Notes: generated by a model not told the origin, from the letters alone. Numbered from the stretch's first letter, positions 53,804 to 63,888 are shown. The stretch is DNA of 64,000 nucleotides from Capnocytophaga sp. ARDL2 (GCF_041530365.1 NZ_CP168034.1:1488001-1552000); one strand, 5' to 3'. Made by a program: numbers and translations.

Positions 53804-55408
53804 ATGAACAAATTTTTAAAAACACTACTCCTATTTATTGAGTGTTTGATTCAAATACCGACGGCGTATGCCCAATTTGAAAATATTCCGAATGATATAC
53901 AGCAAGACCCACAAAATTGTTTAGACCAGCTAAATGCTATTGACGGATATTTAGCCAACGATCCTTCAATGACGGATTGTTACACTTTATTTTTGAATAT
54001 TGTAAACCATCCTGATTATAATTATTGCCAAAAATTATATGCTGTAAATGGGATGAATTGCCAATCCGTTCAAGTTGTTGAAGTAATACTTGAAGCCCCT
54101 GTTTATACCCAAGCAGAAATAGATGAATTAGATTGTTTGAATCAGTTAGAGCAATTGTACGTTTGGACATTAAAAAAAATAACTATAAGAGATATAAATG
54201 AAAATTTGATATATCTTCCGTATGGAGATTGTTACAAACATAACATTATATCTCCAATAATTGAGTATTTCAGACTGGATGAAAGCAACAGACAAAACCC
54301 TTGTGAGTTTTTGGCATATATCCAATCATTTTTACCCTGCGAGCCAACACCAACTTTACAAGAACCTGAACCAACACCAACCGAACCCATTCAGTACACA
54401 CCAGCACCTGTTGTACAACCATCTGTGGTTATACAATACGAGCCACCAATAAATCCACCAAGTGATGATTTGGTATTTTATTATCACAGCGATCCATTAG
54501 GTACTACAACCTATGCAACAGATGTGTATGGACGACCTGTGGCATATAACGAATACCTCCCTTTTGGAGAGCAAATCGTAGAACACAACCAAACAACGAA
54601 TTTCAACAACGGCTATAAGTTCAACGCCAAAGAGCAGGACGAAGCTACTGGAATGTATTATTATGGAGCGAGGTATTTCGACCCAAGGTTGAGTGTGTTT
54701 ATAAGTGTAGATCCGTTGGCGGAGGAGTTTGTAGGTTGGACACCATATCATTATGTGCATCAAAATCCTGCCAATTTGATAGACCCAGATGGAAGAAACG
54801 CTAAAGCAGTTGTGAAAGGAAATACAATAATTGTAAAAACTACTATATATATAAGAGGATATAATGCAACTGCCAAAAAAGCAAAATCTATTGAAAACGG
54901 AATTAAATCATTTTGGGGTAAAAATTTTACATATAAAGATAAAGAAACAAATAAAATATATAAAGTTGTTTTTGATATAAATGTTAAACCGCTACCAACT
55001 GATAAAGAAGGCTATTTATAAGCCTTTAAAGAATACAAAGAAGGACATTTGAATGTAATCGAATTGTATAGTGATAAAAATACACGTTCACAAGTTAATG
55101 GAGATGGATATACTGGAGAATGGGGGTATTATAAAAGTGATAATACTTATGCACATGAATTTGGACACTTGTTAGGAATTGCAGATATGTATTATCCTTC
55201 TTCAGAAATTGGAGTATATGAAAACTATAAAGGTGTAGAAGAAAATGATATCATGGGAAAAAATGCATTAGAAGATCAAGCAAAAGTTTCTCAAGAGAAT
55301 ATTGATGGTATAGCAAAAAAAGTTTTACAAGATAAAGATGAAAATGGTGAAGCGTATATTGGTAGAAGTTTTGGAAGGTCGAGAGGTAATGAAAATCTTT
55401 CTAAGTAG
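53804..55408 (+). pseudogene. miniature RHS protein with metzincin-type toxin domain, interrupted by a stop
   Basis: Frame starts with a signal peptide (ending TAYAQ), then a Cys-rich region (about 25-190), a Pro/Thr-rich linker and a single RHS core (FYYHSDPLGTTTYATDVYGR, GMYYYGARYFDPRLSVFISV, HQNPANLIDPDG). The C-terminal domain is cut by TAA at 55019-55021; the same frame continues with YAHEFGHLLGIADMYY (HExxHxxGxxD) and NDIMG (Met-turn), metzincin protease features, to 55408 (534 codons in all). RHS proteins carry toxins at their C-end. Without stop readthrough the protease is lost. Most RHS repeats are absent. Confidence 0.75.
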
Positions 55409-55835
55409 TATAGTTTTATTACTATTTAGTTGTGGTATAAAAGATAGGAATAATAGTTATGAGTTATATATATATGATGTATGGGGAACCAAAAAATTTG
55501 ATATAAAAAGTGATTCTGTCGAATATGTTTATAAAGAATATTCTACGGGTGAATTTTTTTTCAAAGATGAAATTCCAAAAGACATTAATAGAAAATTACA
55601 ATCGATTTTTAAAAGCAAATTACAATCATTTTACAAATTTGATAGAAATGAGGAGTGTATCGATATAAGGATTATAAGAAAAACAATGGAAGAAACAGAT
55701 ACCATTACTATCGCTCGAGTAAGTGAACATGAATTTATGGAAAGCGATTTAAATCAAATTCATCCAAATCTCTATGAAGTAATTAATTATTTTGATAAAG
55801 AGAACTTTATAGAAATAAATATAAACGACCAATAG
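55389..55835 (+). CDS. lipoprotein, probable immunity protein
   Basis: 148 residues from MKIFLSSIVLLLFSC with Cys15 as the lipidation site. The mature part is mixed alpha-beta with KDEIPKDINRKLQSIFKSKL and ISIARV-like strands, no catalytic motif. Its start overlaps the end of the RHS-protease gene by 20 bp, the usual toxin-immunity layout, and a periplasm-facing lipoprotein would fit protection against a secreted protease. Immunity role is inferred. Confidence 0.6.
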   Translation: MKIFLSSIVLLLFSCGIKDRNNSYELYIYDVWGTKKFDIKSDSVEYVYKEYSTGEFFFKDEIPKDINRKLQSIFKSKLQSFYKFDRNEECIDIRIIRKTMEETDTITIARVSEHEFMESDLNQIHPNLYEVINYFDKENFIEININDQ

Positions 55836-55852
55836 CTTGCAACGAGCATTTA

Positions 55853-55952
55853 CCTTTTGGAGAGCAAATCGTAGAACACAACCAAACAACGAATTTCAAC
55901 AACGGCTATAAGTTCAACGCCAAAGAGCAGGACGAAGCTACTGGAATGTATT
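55853..55952 (+). repeat. orphan RHS-core fragment (100-bp copy of 54560-54659)
   Basis: Bases 55853-55952 repeat 54560-54659 exactly (both start CCTTTTGGAGAGCAAATC and end GAATGTATT). It encodes part of the RHS core up to GMY and then breaks off. It is a leftover core/tip junction, as seen where RHS toxin tips have been displaced. Confidence 0.85.
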
Positions 55953-56131
55953 TTTATTTCACCCCAAAGTTTTGTTTTTTCTTTAAACAAAGAATTTATG
56001 TTTTTTTTAAAAAAATAACCTTTGATTCATCGTGGTAAAAATAGAAAAAAACTATATGTCTATGTGGTGGAAAAATTTGTTTAATCTGAGAGAGAATATA
56101 CTAACTCCGTAGGAGTTAAAAAAATAAAACA

Positions 56132-56719
56132 ATGAAAACTATAAAATTAAGAGCATTAGAACCGTCGGATTTGGAATTTTTATACCAAGTAGAAAACGAC
56201 GCAAACAATTGGTTGGTAAGTCAGACGAATCAACTGTTTTCCTATTATACCTTGGAAGAGTACATTTCCCAAGCTCATTTAGATTTATATACAGCCAAGC
56301 AACAACGCTGGGTCATTTGCGAAAAAAAAACCAACGAGCGATTGGGATTTATCGATTTGTTTGACTTCGACGCTCGAAATCGTAGAGTAGGCGTGGGAAT
56401 ATTGATAGCAGAAGAGCAAAACAGAGGGAAAGGTTATGCAAGTCAAGCCTTAGCAAAAATCATTGAATATTGCTTTTCCTATCAAAATTTACATCAAATT
56501 TATGCAAATATTATCACCGATAACGACGCAAGTATCTCACTTTTTTCTAAATTTGGCTTTCAGAAAACCGGTGTGAAAAAAGACTGGATTCAAGTAGGAA
56601 ATATTTACAAAGACGAAGCTTTTTTTCAGTTGATTAATATGCCCCCTACCCCCCCCCCGAAGGGGAAATTAATATCCTTTGAGGATTATTTTATTTTTAG
56701 TAATAAAAAAGACTCATAA
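56132..56719 (+). CDS. GNAT N-acetyltransferase (RimJ/RimL type)
   Basis: 195 residues. IKLRALEPSDLEFLYQVEND start, acetyl-CoA motif EEQNRGKGYASQALAKIIEY, later ITDNDASISLFSKFGFQKTG. The fold ends near residue 170; the remaining PPTPPPKGKLISFEDYFIF is a GC-rich repeat plus downstream sequence read as protein, so the C-terminus is probably extended by an insertion. Likely acetylates an amino group; substrate unknown. Confidence 0.85.
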   Translation: MKTIKLRALEPSDLEFLYQVENDANNWLVSQTNQLFSYYTLEEYISQAHLDLYTAKQQRWVICEKKTNERLGFIDLFDFDARNRRVGVGILIAEEQNRGKGYASQALAKIIEYCFSYQNLHQIYANIITDNDASISLFSKFGFQKTGVKKDWIQVGNIYKDEAFFQLINMPPTPPPKGKLISFEDYFIFSNKKDS

Positions 56720-56904
56720 AGATTTATCCACAACAGTCTATGTTTTCTCTAAATATCTGTCTCGAGAAATTCGGAATCTCTGTTTCTCAGTGGTAAAAAA
56801 AAGACTATGTGTCTATGTGGTTACAAAAAAGTTAATTTTAATACCTATCCCATCAGACATGGGATACAATGATACATTATACAATTTATAATATACAATA
56901 AAAC

Positions 56905-57942
56905 ATGTCATTAAAAAAATTACTAACCTACTTATCCGTAGGAATACTTACAGCGGGATTGATATACGCGTTTATTTTGTATAGTAAAGCGTTTTCTCCC
57001 AATACATCATTTTCAGAATCAAAAGCGTATGTATTAATTCCGACAAATGCTACTCCCAATCAAGCGAGGGATTCGATTAAGCAATTTGTAAATGATTGGG
57101 AACAATTCGAATCGGTGTTCAAGCAATTTGAAATGGACAAAAAGATTTTTTCTGGAAGATTTGAACTCACCAAAGGCATGAACAATTTTGAAATTGCTCA
57201 AGCATTGAGAAAAAATGTGCCTGTAAGAGTAACTTTCAACAATCAAGAGACTTTGCAAGATTTGGCTAAGAGATTGGACAAACAATTGGAACCAACGGCG
57301 GAAGAATTTATAGAAATTTTTACCGAAGCAAAATTTTTGGAACAAAATCAAGCGACCAAAGAAAACGCTTTGGGGTTGTTTATGCCCAATACATACGAAT
57401 TTTATTGGAATGTCAATCCGTTGAAAGTTCGTAATACCATTCATAAAGAATACATTAAGTTTTGGAATGCACATCGCACAGCCAAAGCCAAAGAAATGGG
57501 ATACTCTCCCTTGGAAATAAACAATTTGGCATCGATTGTTCAAAAAGAATCAGCCAAAATAGATGAAAGACCAAGAGTAGCAGGGGTGTATCTCAATCGT
57601 TTGAAAAAAGGTATTCAGCTTCAAGCCGACCCTACGGTGATTTATGCTAAAAAATTGACAATGCAAAATTTTGATACCATCATTAAACGCGTGTATCTCA
57701 ATGATTTGAAAATAAATAATCCTTACAATACATATTTGTACAAAGGATTGCCACCAGGACCGATCGCTATGTCTGATGTGAGTAGTATTGATGCAGTCTT
57801 AAATGCTGAAAATCATAATTATATCTATTTTTGTGCAAGTGTCAGTAGAATTGGCTATCACGAATTTGCAACTACTATGGAAGAGCATTCAAAAAATCGC
57901 GACAAATATATCAAGTGGATTGAAGAGAGGGGGATAAAATAA
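56905..57942 (+). CDS. mltG: endolytic murein transglycosylase
   Basis: 345 residues with an N-terminal membrane anchor (LLTYLSVGILTAGLIYAFIL). YceG-like domain with catalytic Glu215 in LASIVQKESAK, then RPRVAGVYLNRLKKGIQLQA and YNTYLYKGLPPGPIAMSDVS. Cleaves nascent glycan strands and sets their length in the periplasm. Intact. Confidence 0.95.
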   Translation: MSLKKLLTYLSVGILTAGLIYAFILYSKAFSPNTSFSESKAYVLIPTNATPNQARDSIKQFVNDWEQFESVFKQFEMDKKIFSGRFELTKGMNNFEIAQALRKNVPVRVTFNNQETLQDLAKRLDKQLEPTAEEFIEIFTEAKFLEQNQATKENALGLFMPNTYEFYWNVNPLKVRNTIHKEYIKFWNAHRTAKAKEMGYSPLEINNLASIVQKESAKIDERPRVAGVYLNRLKKGIQLQADPTVIYAKKLTMQNFDTIIKRVYLNDLKINNPYNTYLYKGLPPGPIAMSDVSSIDAVLNAENHNYIYFCASVSRIGYHEFATTMEEHSKNRDKYIKWIEERGIK

Positions 57943-58442
57943 GCCCCCAATGGAGGGACGAAATCCGACACGAAGATTCGAGCTACATTATTTGGTTACA
58001 CGCATTCCCCTCTTTTTTAAAGAAGGGTGCCGAAGGTGGGGTGTTTCAATTAAATTTATCCTTGTTACGCTTACTTTATTTTATCTGATAACGCATATAT
58101 TTTAATTGCTTTGATTATTTTTTTGATTTATCAAAAAACAAAATCTGCAGTAATCTGTCTTAAACCGTAGATTTAATCGTTTTTAAATGCTATTTTTTTA
58201 TCATTTCAAAAAAAAATCTGTGTCAATATGTGAAATCTGCGTGAGAAAAAAAGTCAAGATGACTTCACTTTTAATATTGTGTATAAGCTGTAAGAAAGAA
58301 TTGAAAAATGATGAAAAATTTATCAATTCATTGTTCGATTCATTTTGTTTGATGATGTTGAAGGTGTTTTTATAATTTCTAAAAAAATAAGTGAAAGTAA
58401 AACAAACTTAAAGCGTTTTGCTTATTGTCTAAAGCATAAAAT
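57943..58442. repeat. gene-free 500-bp stretch with degenerate repeats
   Basis: Right after mltG come pieces of the GC-rich palindrome (AAGCCCCCAATGGAGGG, then ATTCCCCTCTTTTTTAAAGA, GGTGCCGAAGGTGGGG). Near 58242 GTGAGAAAAAAAGTCAAGAT repeats a word at 53750. A 62-codon frame at 58187 is low-complexity and not supported as a gene. Confidence 0.45.
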
Positions 58443-59372
58443 ATGACTATAACTCAACTACAATATGTATTGGCAGTTGCTGAACATAAAAATTTTACTT
58501 CGGCTGCCGAAAAATGTTTCGTAACTCAACCCACATTGAGTATGCAAATCCAAAAGTTGGAGGAAGAACTCGATGTAAAAATTTTTGACCGCAATAAAAA
58601 ACCTATCGAACTCACCGATGTTGGTAAAAAAGTTGTGGAACAAGCAAAAAAAATCGTCATAGAAAGTGATCGTATCAAAGATATAATCGAACAAGAAAAA
58701 GGATATATTGGCGGAGAATTTCGCTTAGGGATTTTGCCTACGATTATGCCTTCGTTACTGCCTTTGTTTTTGAACAACTTTGTAAAAAAATATCCAAAAG
58801 TTCATTTGATTGTCGAAGAGCATACCACGGAAGAAATCTTGTATAGATTGGAAAAAGGATTGCTCGATGCGGCTATAGTTGCAACGCCTTTGCAACAAGA
58901 CAATGTAAAGGAAATTGTATTGTATTACGAGCCGTTTGTAGGGTATTTTCCACCAGACTACAAGCGTGATAAAAAAGAAATTACGGTAGAGGATATTGAT
59001 ATAAATGAAATTTTGTTATTGCAAGACGGACATTGTTTTAGCAATGGAATTATGAATTTGTGTAATGCCAGAGCTACTCAATTGCAAAACAAAACCGAGT
59101 TGAAATCAGGGAGTTTTGAAACCTTATTGCAACTGGCAGACACAGGATTGGGGGTAACCTTTTTACCTTATCTTCACACCTTGGATTTGTCAGAAAAGCG
59201 AAAAAACAATTTAATCGAATTTTCAGACCCCAAACCGTCTCGAGAGGTTAGTTTGATTTTTCCAAAAGACGAATTAAAAAAACAAATCATCGACGCATTG
59301 CACGGAGTGATTTCGGGAGTCGTACGAGGAGTCATCACATTTCAAGATGTGAAAATCATCAGTCCGAAATAA
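58443..59372 (+). CDS. oxyR: hydrogen peroxide-inducible regulator OxyR (LysR family)
   Basis: 309 residues. N-terminal winged helix-turn-helix (TSAAEKCFVTQPTLSMQIQK). The regulatory domain has Cys198 and Cys207 in LQDGHCFSNGIMNLCNA, the same DGHC-N8-C spacing as the redox pair Cys199/Cys208 of E. coli OxyR. It would form an intramolecular disulfide on peroxide exposure and activate defence genes. Intact and without an obvious neighbour target gene here. Confidence 0.9.
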   Translation: MTITQLQYVLAVAEHKNFTSAAEKCFVTQPTLSMQIQKLEEELDVKIFDRNKKPIELTDVGKKVVEQAKKIVIESDRIKDIIEQEKGYIGGEFRLGILPTIMPSLLPLFLNNFVKKYPKVHLIVEEHTTEEILYRLEKGLLDAAIVATPLQQDNVKEIVLYYEPFVGYFPPDYKRDKKEITVEDIDINEILLLQDGHCFSNGIMNLCNARATQLQNKTELKSGSFETLLQLADTGLGVTFLPYLHTLDLSEKRKNNLIEFSDPKPSREVSLIFPKDELKKQIIDALHGVISGVVRGVITFQDVKIISPK

Positions 59373-59378
59373 GTAAAA

Positions 59379-59777
59379 CTACACATTTATTTTTTCTGAA
59401 ACATAAGTAGGAGGAGCCATGGGTCTTCCTGTTTCTTTATTAACAAAAACCAAAAGTGAATAAGCAGTAGTCAATAAGTCACCTTTTTCGTTATAGATTT
59501 CGTAGTCAAATTCTATTTTTGCACCCGTTTGAGATTTAAAAAAAGTCTTTATCGTAATTAAATCATCATAACAAGCGGGCTTTTTATAATTCATAGTCAA
59601 AGAAACCACCGGCAACATTACGCCGTTTTGTTCCAATTCTTTATATGAAAGCCCTTTTTTTCTCATCCATTCCGTACGACCAATCTCTAAAAAAGCCGCG
59701 TAATTTCCATGATATACTACTCCCATTTGGTCAGTTTCAGAATATCTTATACGAGTTTGAATATCAAATGATTCCAT
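59379..59777 (-). CDS. acyl-CoA thioesterase (hotdog fold, YbgC/4HBT type)
   Basis: 132 residues. RIRYSETDQMGVVYHGNYAA with catalytic Asp (TDQMGVVYHGNY) is the 4-hydroxybenzoyl-CoA thioesterase-family signature; RTEWMRKKGLSYKELEQNGV and the beta hotdog core follow. Hydrolyses acyl-CoA thioesters; substrate not defined. Convergent with oxyR, divergent from dnaA. Confidence 0.9.
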   Translation of the reverse strand: MESFDIQTRIRYSETDQMGVVYHGNYAAFLEIGRTEWMRKKGLSYKELEQNGVMLPVVSLTMNYKKPACYDDLITIKTFFKSQTGAKIEFDYEIYNEKGDLLTTAYSLLVFVNKETGRPMAPPTYVSEKINV

Positions 59778-59944
59778 TGTTTTGTTTGTATTTTTACTTT
59801 AAGGTGCTTACAAAAATATTCGTTAATATAAAATAAATAATATTTTTTTTTATTAAAAAATTATTTACATTTTTGTAGGGTAATAAAAAGACCTACTATT
59901 TGAACGAATAGTTACGAAAAAAATTTTTACAAATTTCTTTAAAA

Positions 59945-61381
59945 ATGCTTGAAAATACAAACGAATCAGTTGAAATAATATGGGATAAATGTCTTCAATA
60001 CATAAAAGATAATGTAGATGAAACGGCATTTGCCACATGGTTTGAACCGATAATTCCTCAAGAATTAAAGGAAGAGACGTTGTATATTATAGTCCCAACA
60101 CAATTTTTTATCGAGTGGATTGAGGCAAATTATATTAGCATTTTAAGATCTGCCCTGCATAAAGTAATAGGTCAGAATGTTCGTTTGATTTACAAAATTA
60201 CTACAAAGGAAAGTAATGGAAATAGTCAGGCTAAACCACAACAATTGCCTTCAATGTTGAAGGAATCTATTAAAACCCAAGAGTTAGATGTTCCAATTCA
60301 GCAAAAAAATCCTGAGTTGAAAAATCCTTTTGTTATTCCAGGTATTCGCAATGTAAAAATCGAATCTCAGCTCAATTCTAAGTACAATTTTGATTATTTT
60401 TTAGAAGGTGAATCCAATCGTTTAGCGAGAAGTGCTGGTATGGCAGTAGCCAAAAATCCAGGAGGAACCGCTTTCAATCCTTTGTTGATATATGGTGGAG
60501 TAGGTTTAGGTAAGACACATTTAGCTCATGCTATAGGTATTGATATTAAGGAAAAGCATCCAGAGAAAATCGTTTTATATATTTCTACCGAATTGTTTGT
60601 TCAACAATATCAAGATGCTGTAAGAAGAAACAATCGAAACGATTTTATTTATTTTTATCAATTGATCGATGTTTTGATTGTTGATGATATTCAATTTTTG
60701 TCTGGTAAATCAGGTACACAAGAGGTCTTTTTCCATATTTTCAATCATTTGCATCAAAATGGAAAACAAATCATTTTGACTTCAGATAAGCCTCCAGTCG
60801 AAATTCAATTTATCGAACAGCGTTTGTTGTCCCGATTCAAATGGGGATTGTCTGCAGAAATATTGCCACCTGATTATTCTACAAGAGTAGATATTATCAA
60901 AAACATATTGTATAGAGATAGTATTGAAATGCCTGATACAGTTGTAGAATATGTAGCAAAAAATGTAAAATCAAATATTAGAGAGATCGAAGGTGCAATA
61001 ATTTCTTTGGTAGCTCAATCTTCTTTCAATCACAAAGAAATTACTTTGGATTTGGCTCAGGATACTATTGGAAAATTTGTGAAAAACACCAAAGTTGAAG
61101 TTTCTATAGATGTGATTTTGAAAGTAATATCAGATTTTTACAATCTTAGTATCGATAATTTATGTTCCAAAACACGTACAAGAAACATTGTACAAGCTCG
61201 ACAAATGGCAATGTACTTTGCAAAGCAATACACCAATTTGTCATTGGCAAACATAGGGTCACAAATAGGTAAAAAAGACCATGCTACAGTTTTGCATGCG
61301 TTAAAAACAGTAGAAAACCTATTAGAAACAGATAAAGAATTTAAAAAACAATACGAAACATTGGATAAAAACTTTTCGTAA
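59945..61381 (+). CDS. dnaA: chromosomal replication initiator DnaA
   Basis: 478 residues. Domain I (IWDKCLQYIKDNVDETAFAT), AAA+ domain with Walker A YGGVGLGKTHLAHAIG and Walker B VLIVDDIQFLSG, and a C-terminal DNA-binding domain containing GKKDHATVLHALKTVENLL. Initiates replication by opening oriC. Only isolated DnaA-box-like words are seen in the window, so oriC is not located here. Upstream 59778-59944 is AT-rich with no gene. Confidence 0.97.
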   Translation: MLENTNESVEIIWDKCLQYIKDNVDETAFATWFEPIIPQELKEETLYIIVPTQFFIEWIEANYISILRSALHKVIGQNVRLIYKITTKESNGNSQAKPQQLPSMLKESIKTQELDVPIQQKNPELKNPFVIPGIRNVKIESQLNSKYNFDYFLEGESNRLARSAGMAVAKNPGGTAFNPLLIYGGVGLGKTHLAHAIGIDIKEKHPEKIVLYISTELFVQQYQDAVRRNNRNDFIYFYQLIDVLIVDDIQFLSGKSGTQEVFFHIFNHLHQNGKQIILTSDKPPVEIQFIEQRLLSRFKWGLSAEILPPDYSTRVDIIKNILYRDSIEMPDTVVEYVAKNVKSNIREIEGAIISLVAQSSFNHKEITLDLAQDTIGKFVKNTKVEVSIDVILKVISDFYNLSIDNLCSKTRTRNIVQARQMAMYFAKQYTNLSLANIGSQIGKKDHATVLHALKTVENLLETDKEFKKQYETLDKNFS

Positions 61382-61386
61382 AAAAT

Positions 61387-61848
61387 ATGAAAGTATTGAT
61401 GGTATGTTTGGGGAATATTTGTCGTTCTCCATTGGCAGAAGGGATTTTACAATCAAAAGTAGATACAACAAAAGTTACTGTAGATTCGGCTGGAACAGCC
61501 GCATGGCATTCTGGAGAAAAACCTGACAAACGCTCAATAGCTGTTGCTAAAAAATATGGTATAGACATTAGTCATCAAAGAGCGAGAAATCTAACAGTTG
61601 AAGATTTTGAATTATTTGACAAAATTTATGTCATGGATCGCTCTAATTATATCAATGTTTGTAGATTGGCTCCTAATGAAAAGGCTGTTGCAAAGGTAGA
61701 AATGATCCTAAATGAGGTTCATCCCGATTCAAATGTCGAAGTTCCAGACCCGTATTACAGAGGAGATCAAGGTTTTGAAAAAGTATTTGCCATGCTTGAC
61801 GAGGCATGTACTATCATTCAAAAAAAAATAAATCAAGAAGTAAAATAA
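61387..61848 (+). CDS. low molecular weight protein-tyrosine phosphatase
   Basis: 153 residues. Catalytic loop VCLGNICRSP near the N-terminus (Cys7, Arg13) and general-acid Asp in VPDPYYRG, the complete active site. Removes phosphate from tyrosine residues; in bacteria often linked to capsule or envelope control. Starts 5 bp after dnaA, and is followed after 1 bp by the methyltransferase gene: a likely operon. Confidence 0.93.
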   Translation: MKVLMVCLGNICRSPLAEGILQSKVDTTKVTVDSAGTAAWHSGEKPDKRSIAVAKKYGIDISHQRARNLTVEDFELFDKIYVMDRSNYINVCRLAPNEKAVAKVEMILNEVHPDSNVEVPDPYYRGDQGFEKVFAMLDEACTIIQKKINQEVK

Positions 61849-61849
61849 T

Positions 61850-62563
61850 ATGCAATCAAAAGGAATTTTGTATCTCATCCCTGTACTTTTGGGAGATACG
61901 GAAGTAAATCAAGTGTTGCCTTTAGAGATTGAAAAAACATTGGTTGGTTTGCAATCTTTGATTGTAGAAAATAGCAAGGCTGCAAGGAAGTATATCAAAA
62001 GTATTTCTCCAACAACAAAACAGTCTGATTTAAAATTGTTTGAATTAAACAAACACACTGATCAAAAGGAAATAAAATCATTTTTAGATCCTTTGCTCAA
62101 TGGGGAAAATATGGGATTGATGAGTGACGCTGGATGTCCAGGAGTAGCAGATCCAGGAGCAGTGGTGGTAAAATATGCTCATGAATTGGGGATAGAAGTA
62201 CGACCATTAGTTGGACCATCGTCTATTTTGCTTTCGTTGATGGGATCGGGAATGAACGGTCAGTCATTTGTATTTCATGGTTATTTGCCGATAGATAAAA
62301 ACGAGAAGAAACAAAAGCTAAAAGCTATTGAGCGTGTGTCTTTTGAACAAAAACAAAGTCAGATTTTTATTGAAACACCCTATCGAAACAACCAAATGTT
62401 GGCAGATATGATTCAGATTTTACATCCCAATACCAAATTGTGTATTGCCTGTGATTTGACCTTGCCTACTCAATTTTTACAAACCCAACGAATTTCTTAT
62501 TGGAAGAAAAACACCCCCGATTTGCATAAAAAACCTTGTGTTTTTATCATATATAAAGAGTAA
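61850..62563 (+). CDS. tetrapyrrole-methylase-fold SAM methyltransferase (RsmI-like)
   Basis: 237 residues. GILYLIPVLLGDTEVNQVLP start, LMSDAGCPGVADPGAVVVKY and VRPLVGPSSILLSLMGSG form the SAM-binding core, and IFIETPYRNNQMLADMI follows. It resembles a shortened RsmI, the 16S rRNA ribose methyltransferase, but is a distinct paralog-like group in Bacteroidetes, so the substrate is uncertain. Confidence 0.85.
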   Translation: MQSKGILYLIPVLLGDTEVNQVLPLEIEKTLVGLQSLIVENSKAARKYIKSISPTTKQSDLKLFELNKHTDQKEIKSFLDPLLNGENMGLMSDAGCPGVADPGAVVVKYAHELGIEVRPLVGPSSILLSLMGSGMNGQSFVFHGYLPIDKNEKKQKLKAIERVSFEQKQSQIFIETPYRNNQMLADMIQILHPNTKLCIACDLTLPTQFLQTQRISYWKKNTPDLHKKPCVFIIYKE

Positions 62564-62589
62564 AAGTTGTCAGTTTTGACAACTTTTTT
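62562..62589 (+). terminator. terminator after methyltransferase gene
   Basis: AAAGTTGTCA and TGACAACTTT arms around GTTT, then a T run. Confidence 0.85.
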
Positions 62590-62591
62590 GT

Positions 62592-63644
62592 TTAATAACT
62601 TTCTGTTTTTTCAAAAATCTCATAGTATTTATTTACGAAATTATTACTTTCATCTAAATCAGAAACCTCCATATTTATTCTATTCTTAATTATTTCCTTT
62701 GTCTTTCCATTTTTGTCCTTGTATTGAATAAAAATTGGATAGAGTGATGTGTGATAATCATTGATAAATCTCTTAGATTCGACATATTTTCCGTTTTTAA
62801 CTTTAAAAACTATAGAACAATACCATGCTGCTCCCGATTTTTGATGGCTGATTATTTGTTTTTTGACTTTGTCAAATTCAAGACCAATACTCTAACTCAC
62901 AATTTCATCATTGAAAAAATCATCATATTCAAATTGGTTGGTTTTTGGATTATAAGCAAAATATTCGCTTCGATGTGTACCATAAGCGCCATTTACCAAA
63001 CTAAAAAATGAAATATTATTGTATCTATCAAAATTGTAATCAGTAAATGAAAACGAATTTGAAATACCTTTTTTATCATTGAAATAAAAACTTTCTGACT
63101 CAATAGTTTGAAGTAATTCTTGAGTGTTTTTATCATAAACACACACCATCATTTCTCCATATTCATTTTTTATATTTCGATTGTGAGCTATAAATTCCAA
63201 TCTAAAATTTCCTACAATGGTATCTGTGTAAAAATTGGGCAAAGTATGAGGGTATTTTGTGAAAAATAAAATAGAATCATATTGTTGTTTGGTTATTTGT
63301 TTCAATGAATATTTGTACCAATAGTAAGTGGTCGTATCTCCAGAATTATGAAATTGATATAAGGAAATATCATCAGAAAAACGACCTGAAAATTTGAAAT
63401 CTCACCATTCTCTTTTGTAGGAAATGAACCTTAAGTAATCATTTTTATATGTACCATAAATTGAGTGGTTTTCTTCATCTTTAAAATCAAAAATTTCTAC
63501 TAAAACCAAAGTATCTACTGTATGAAAATGAAAAACACCAAAATCTCTATCCCATTTATCTTTAGCATAAAAATAGTAATGGTTATGGATAAAAATATTA
63601 CGAGGAAAAATATACAACAAAGTACCAATGACTATAATCAGCAA
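62592..63644 (-). pseudogene. gene with two in-frame nonsense codons
   Basis: One frame runs from about 63644 to TAA 62592-62594 but is broken by TGA (63402-63404) after SYKREW and TAG (62892-62894) after NDEIVS. Pieces read FHFHTVDTLVLVEIFDFKDE, NFYTDTIVGNFRLEF, SEYFAYNPKTNQFEYDDFFN and LEFDKVKKQIISHQKSGAAW, resembling XAC2610-type periplasmic proteins of Bacteroidetes. No frameshift is needed. The start is unclear (only a TTG near 63644, after a stop). Confidence 0.65.
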
Positions 63645-63888
63645 AGTGCAAATTTAAAAGATGATATTTTTTCTTATTAAATGGTTTTATGAAAAATCGA
63701 TAAGTATGTAAAAATATGAATATGAAAGAAATATGTTATTCCAAAAATACAAATTATTAGTAAATGTAAAATGATTTTTATAGTGAAAAATGATTAGTAA
63801 AAAAAAATATTTTCGACAATATGAATAAATTTCTTCAAGTTGAATGTTTTTACCCCAAAAGATATTTTCAAACTCCAAAATATAGTCG

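Noticed and set aside
56724-56732. TTATCCACA, a perfect DnaA box, between the GNAT and mltG genes (another at 40858)
   Set aside because: Single isolated boxes without clusters or an AT-rich unwinding region; the one at 40858 lies inside the decayed DUF1877 gene. Not evidence for oriC.
58187-58375. 62-codon plus-strand frame before oxyR
   Set aside because: Low-complexity Lys/Phe/Cys composition, overlaps dispersed repeat words, no promoter or family likeness.
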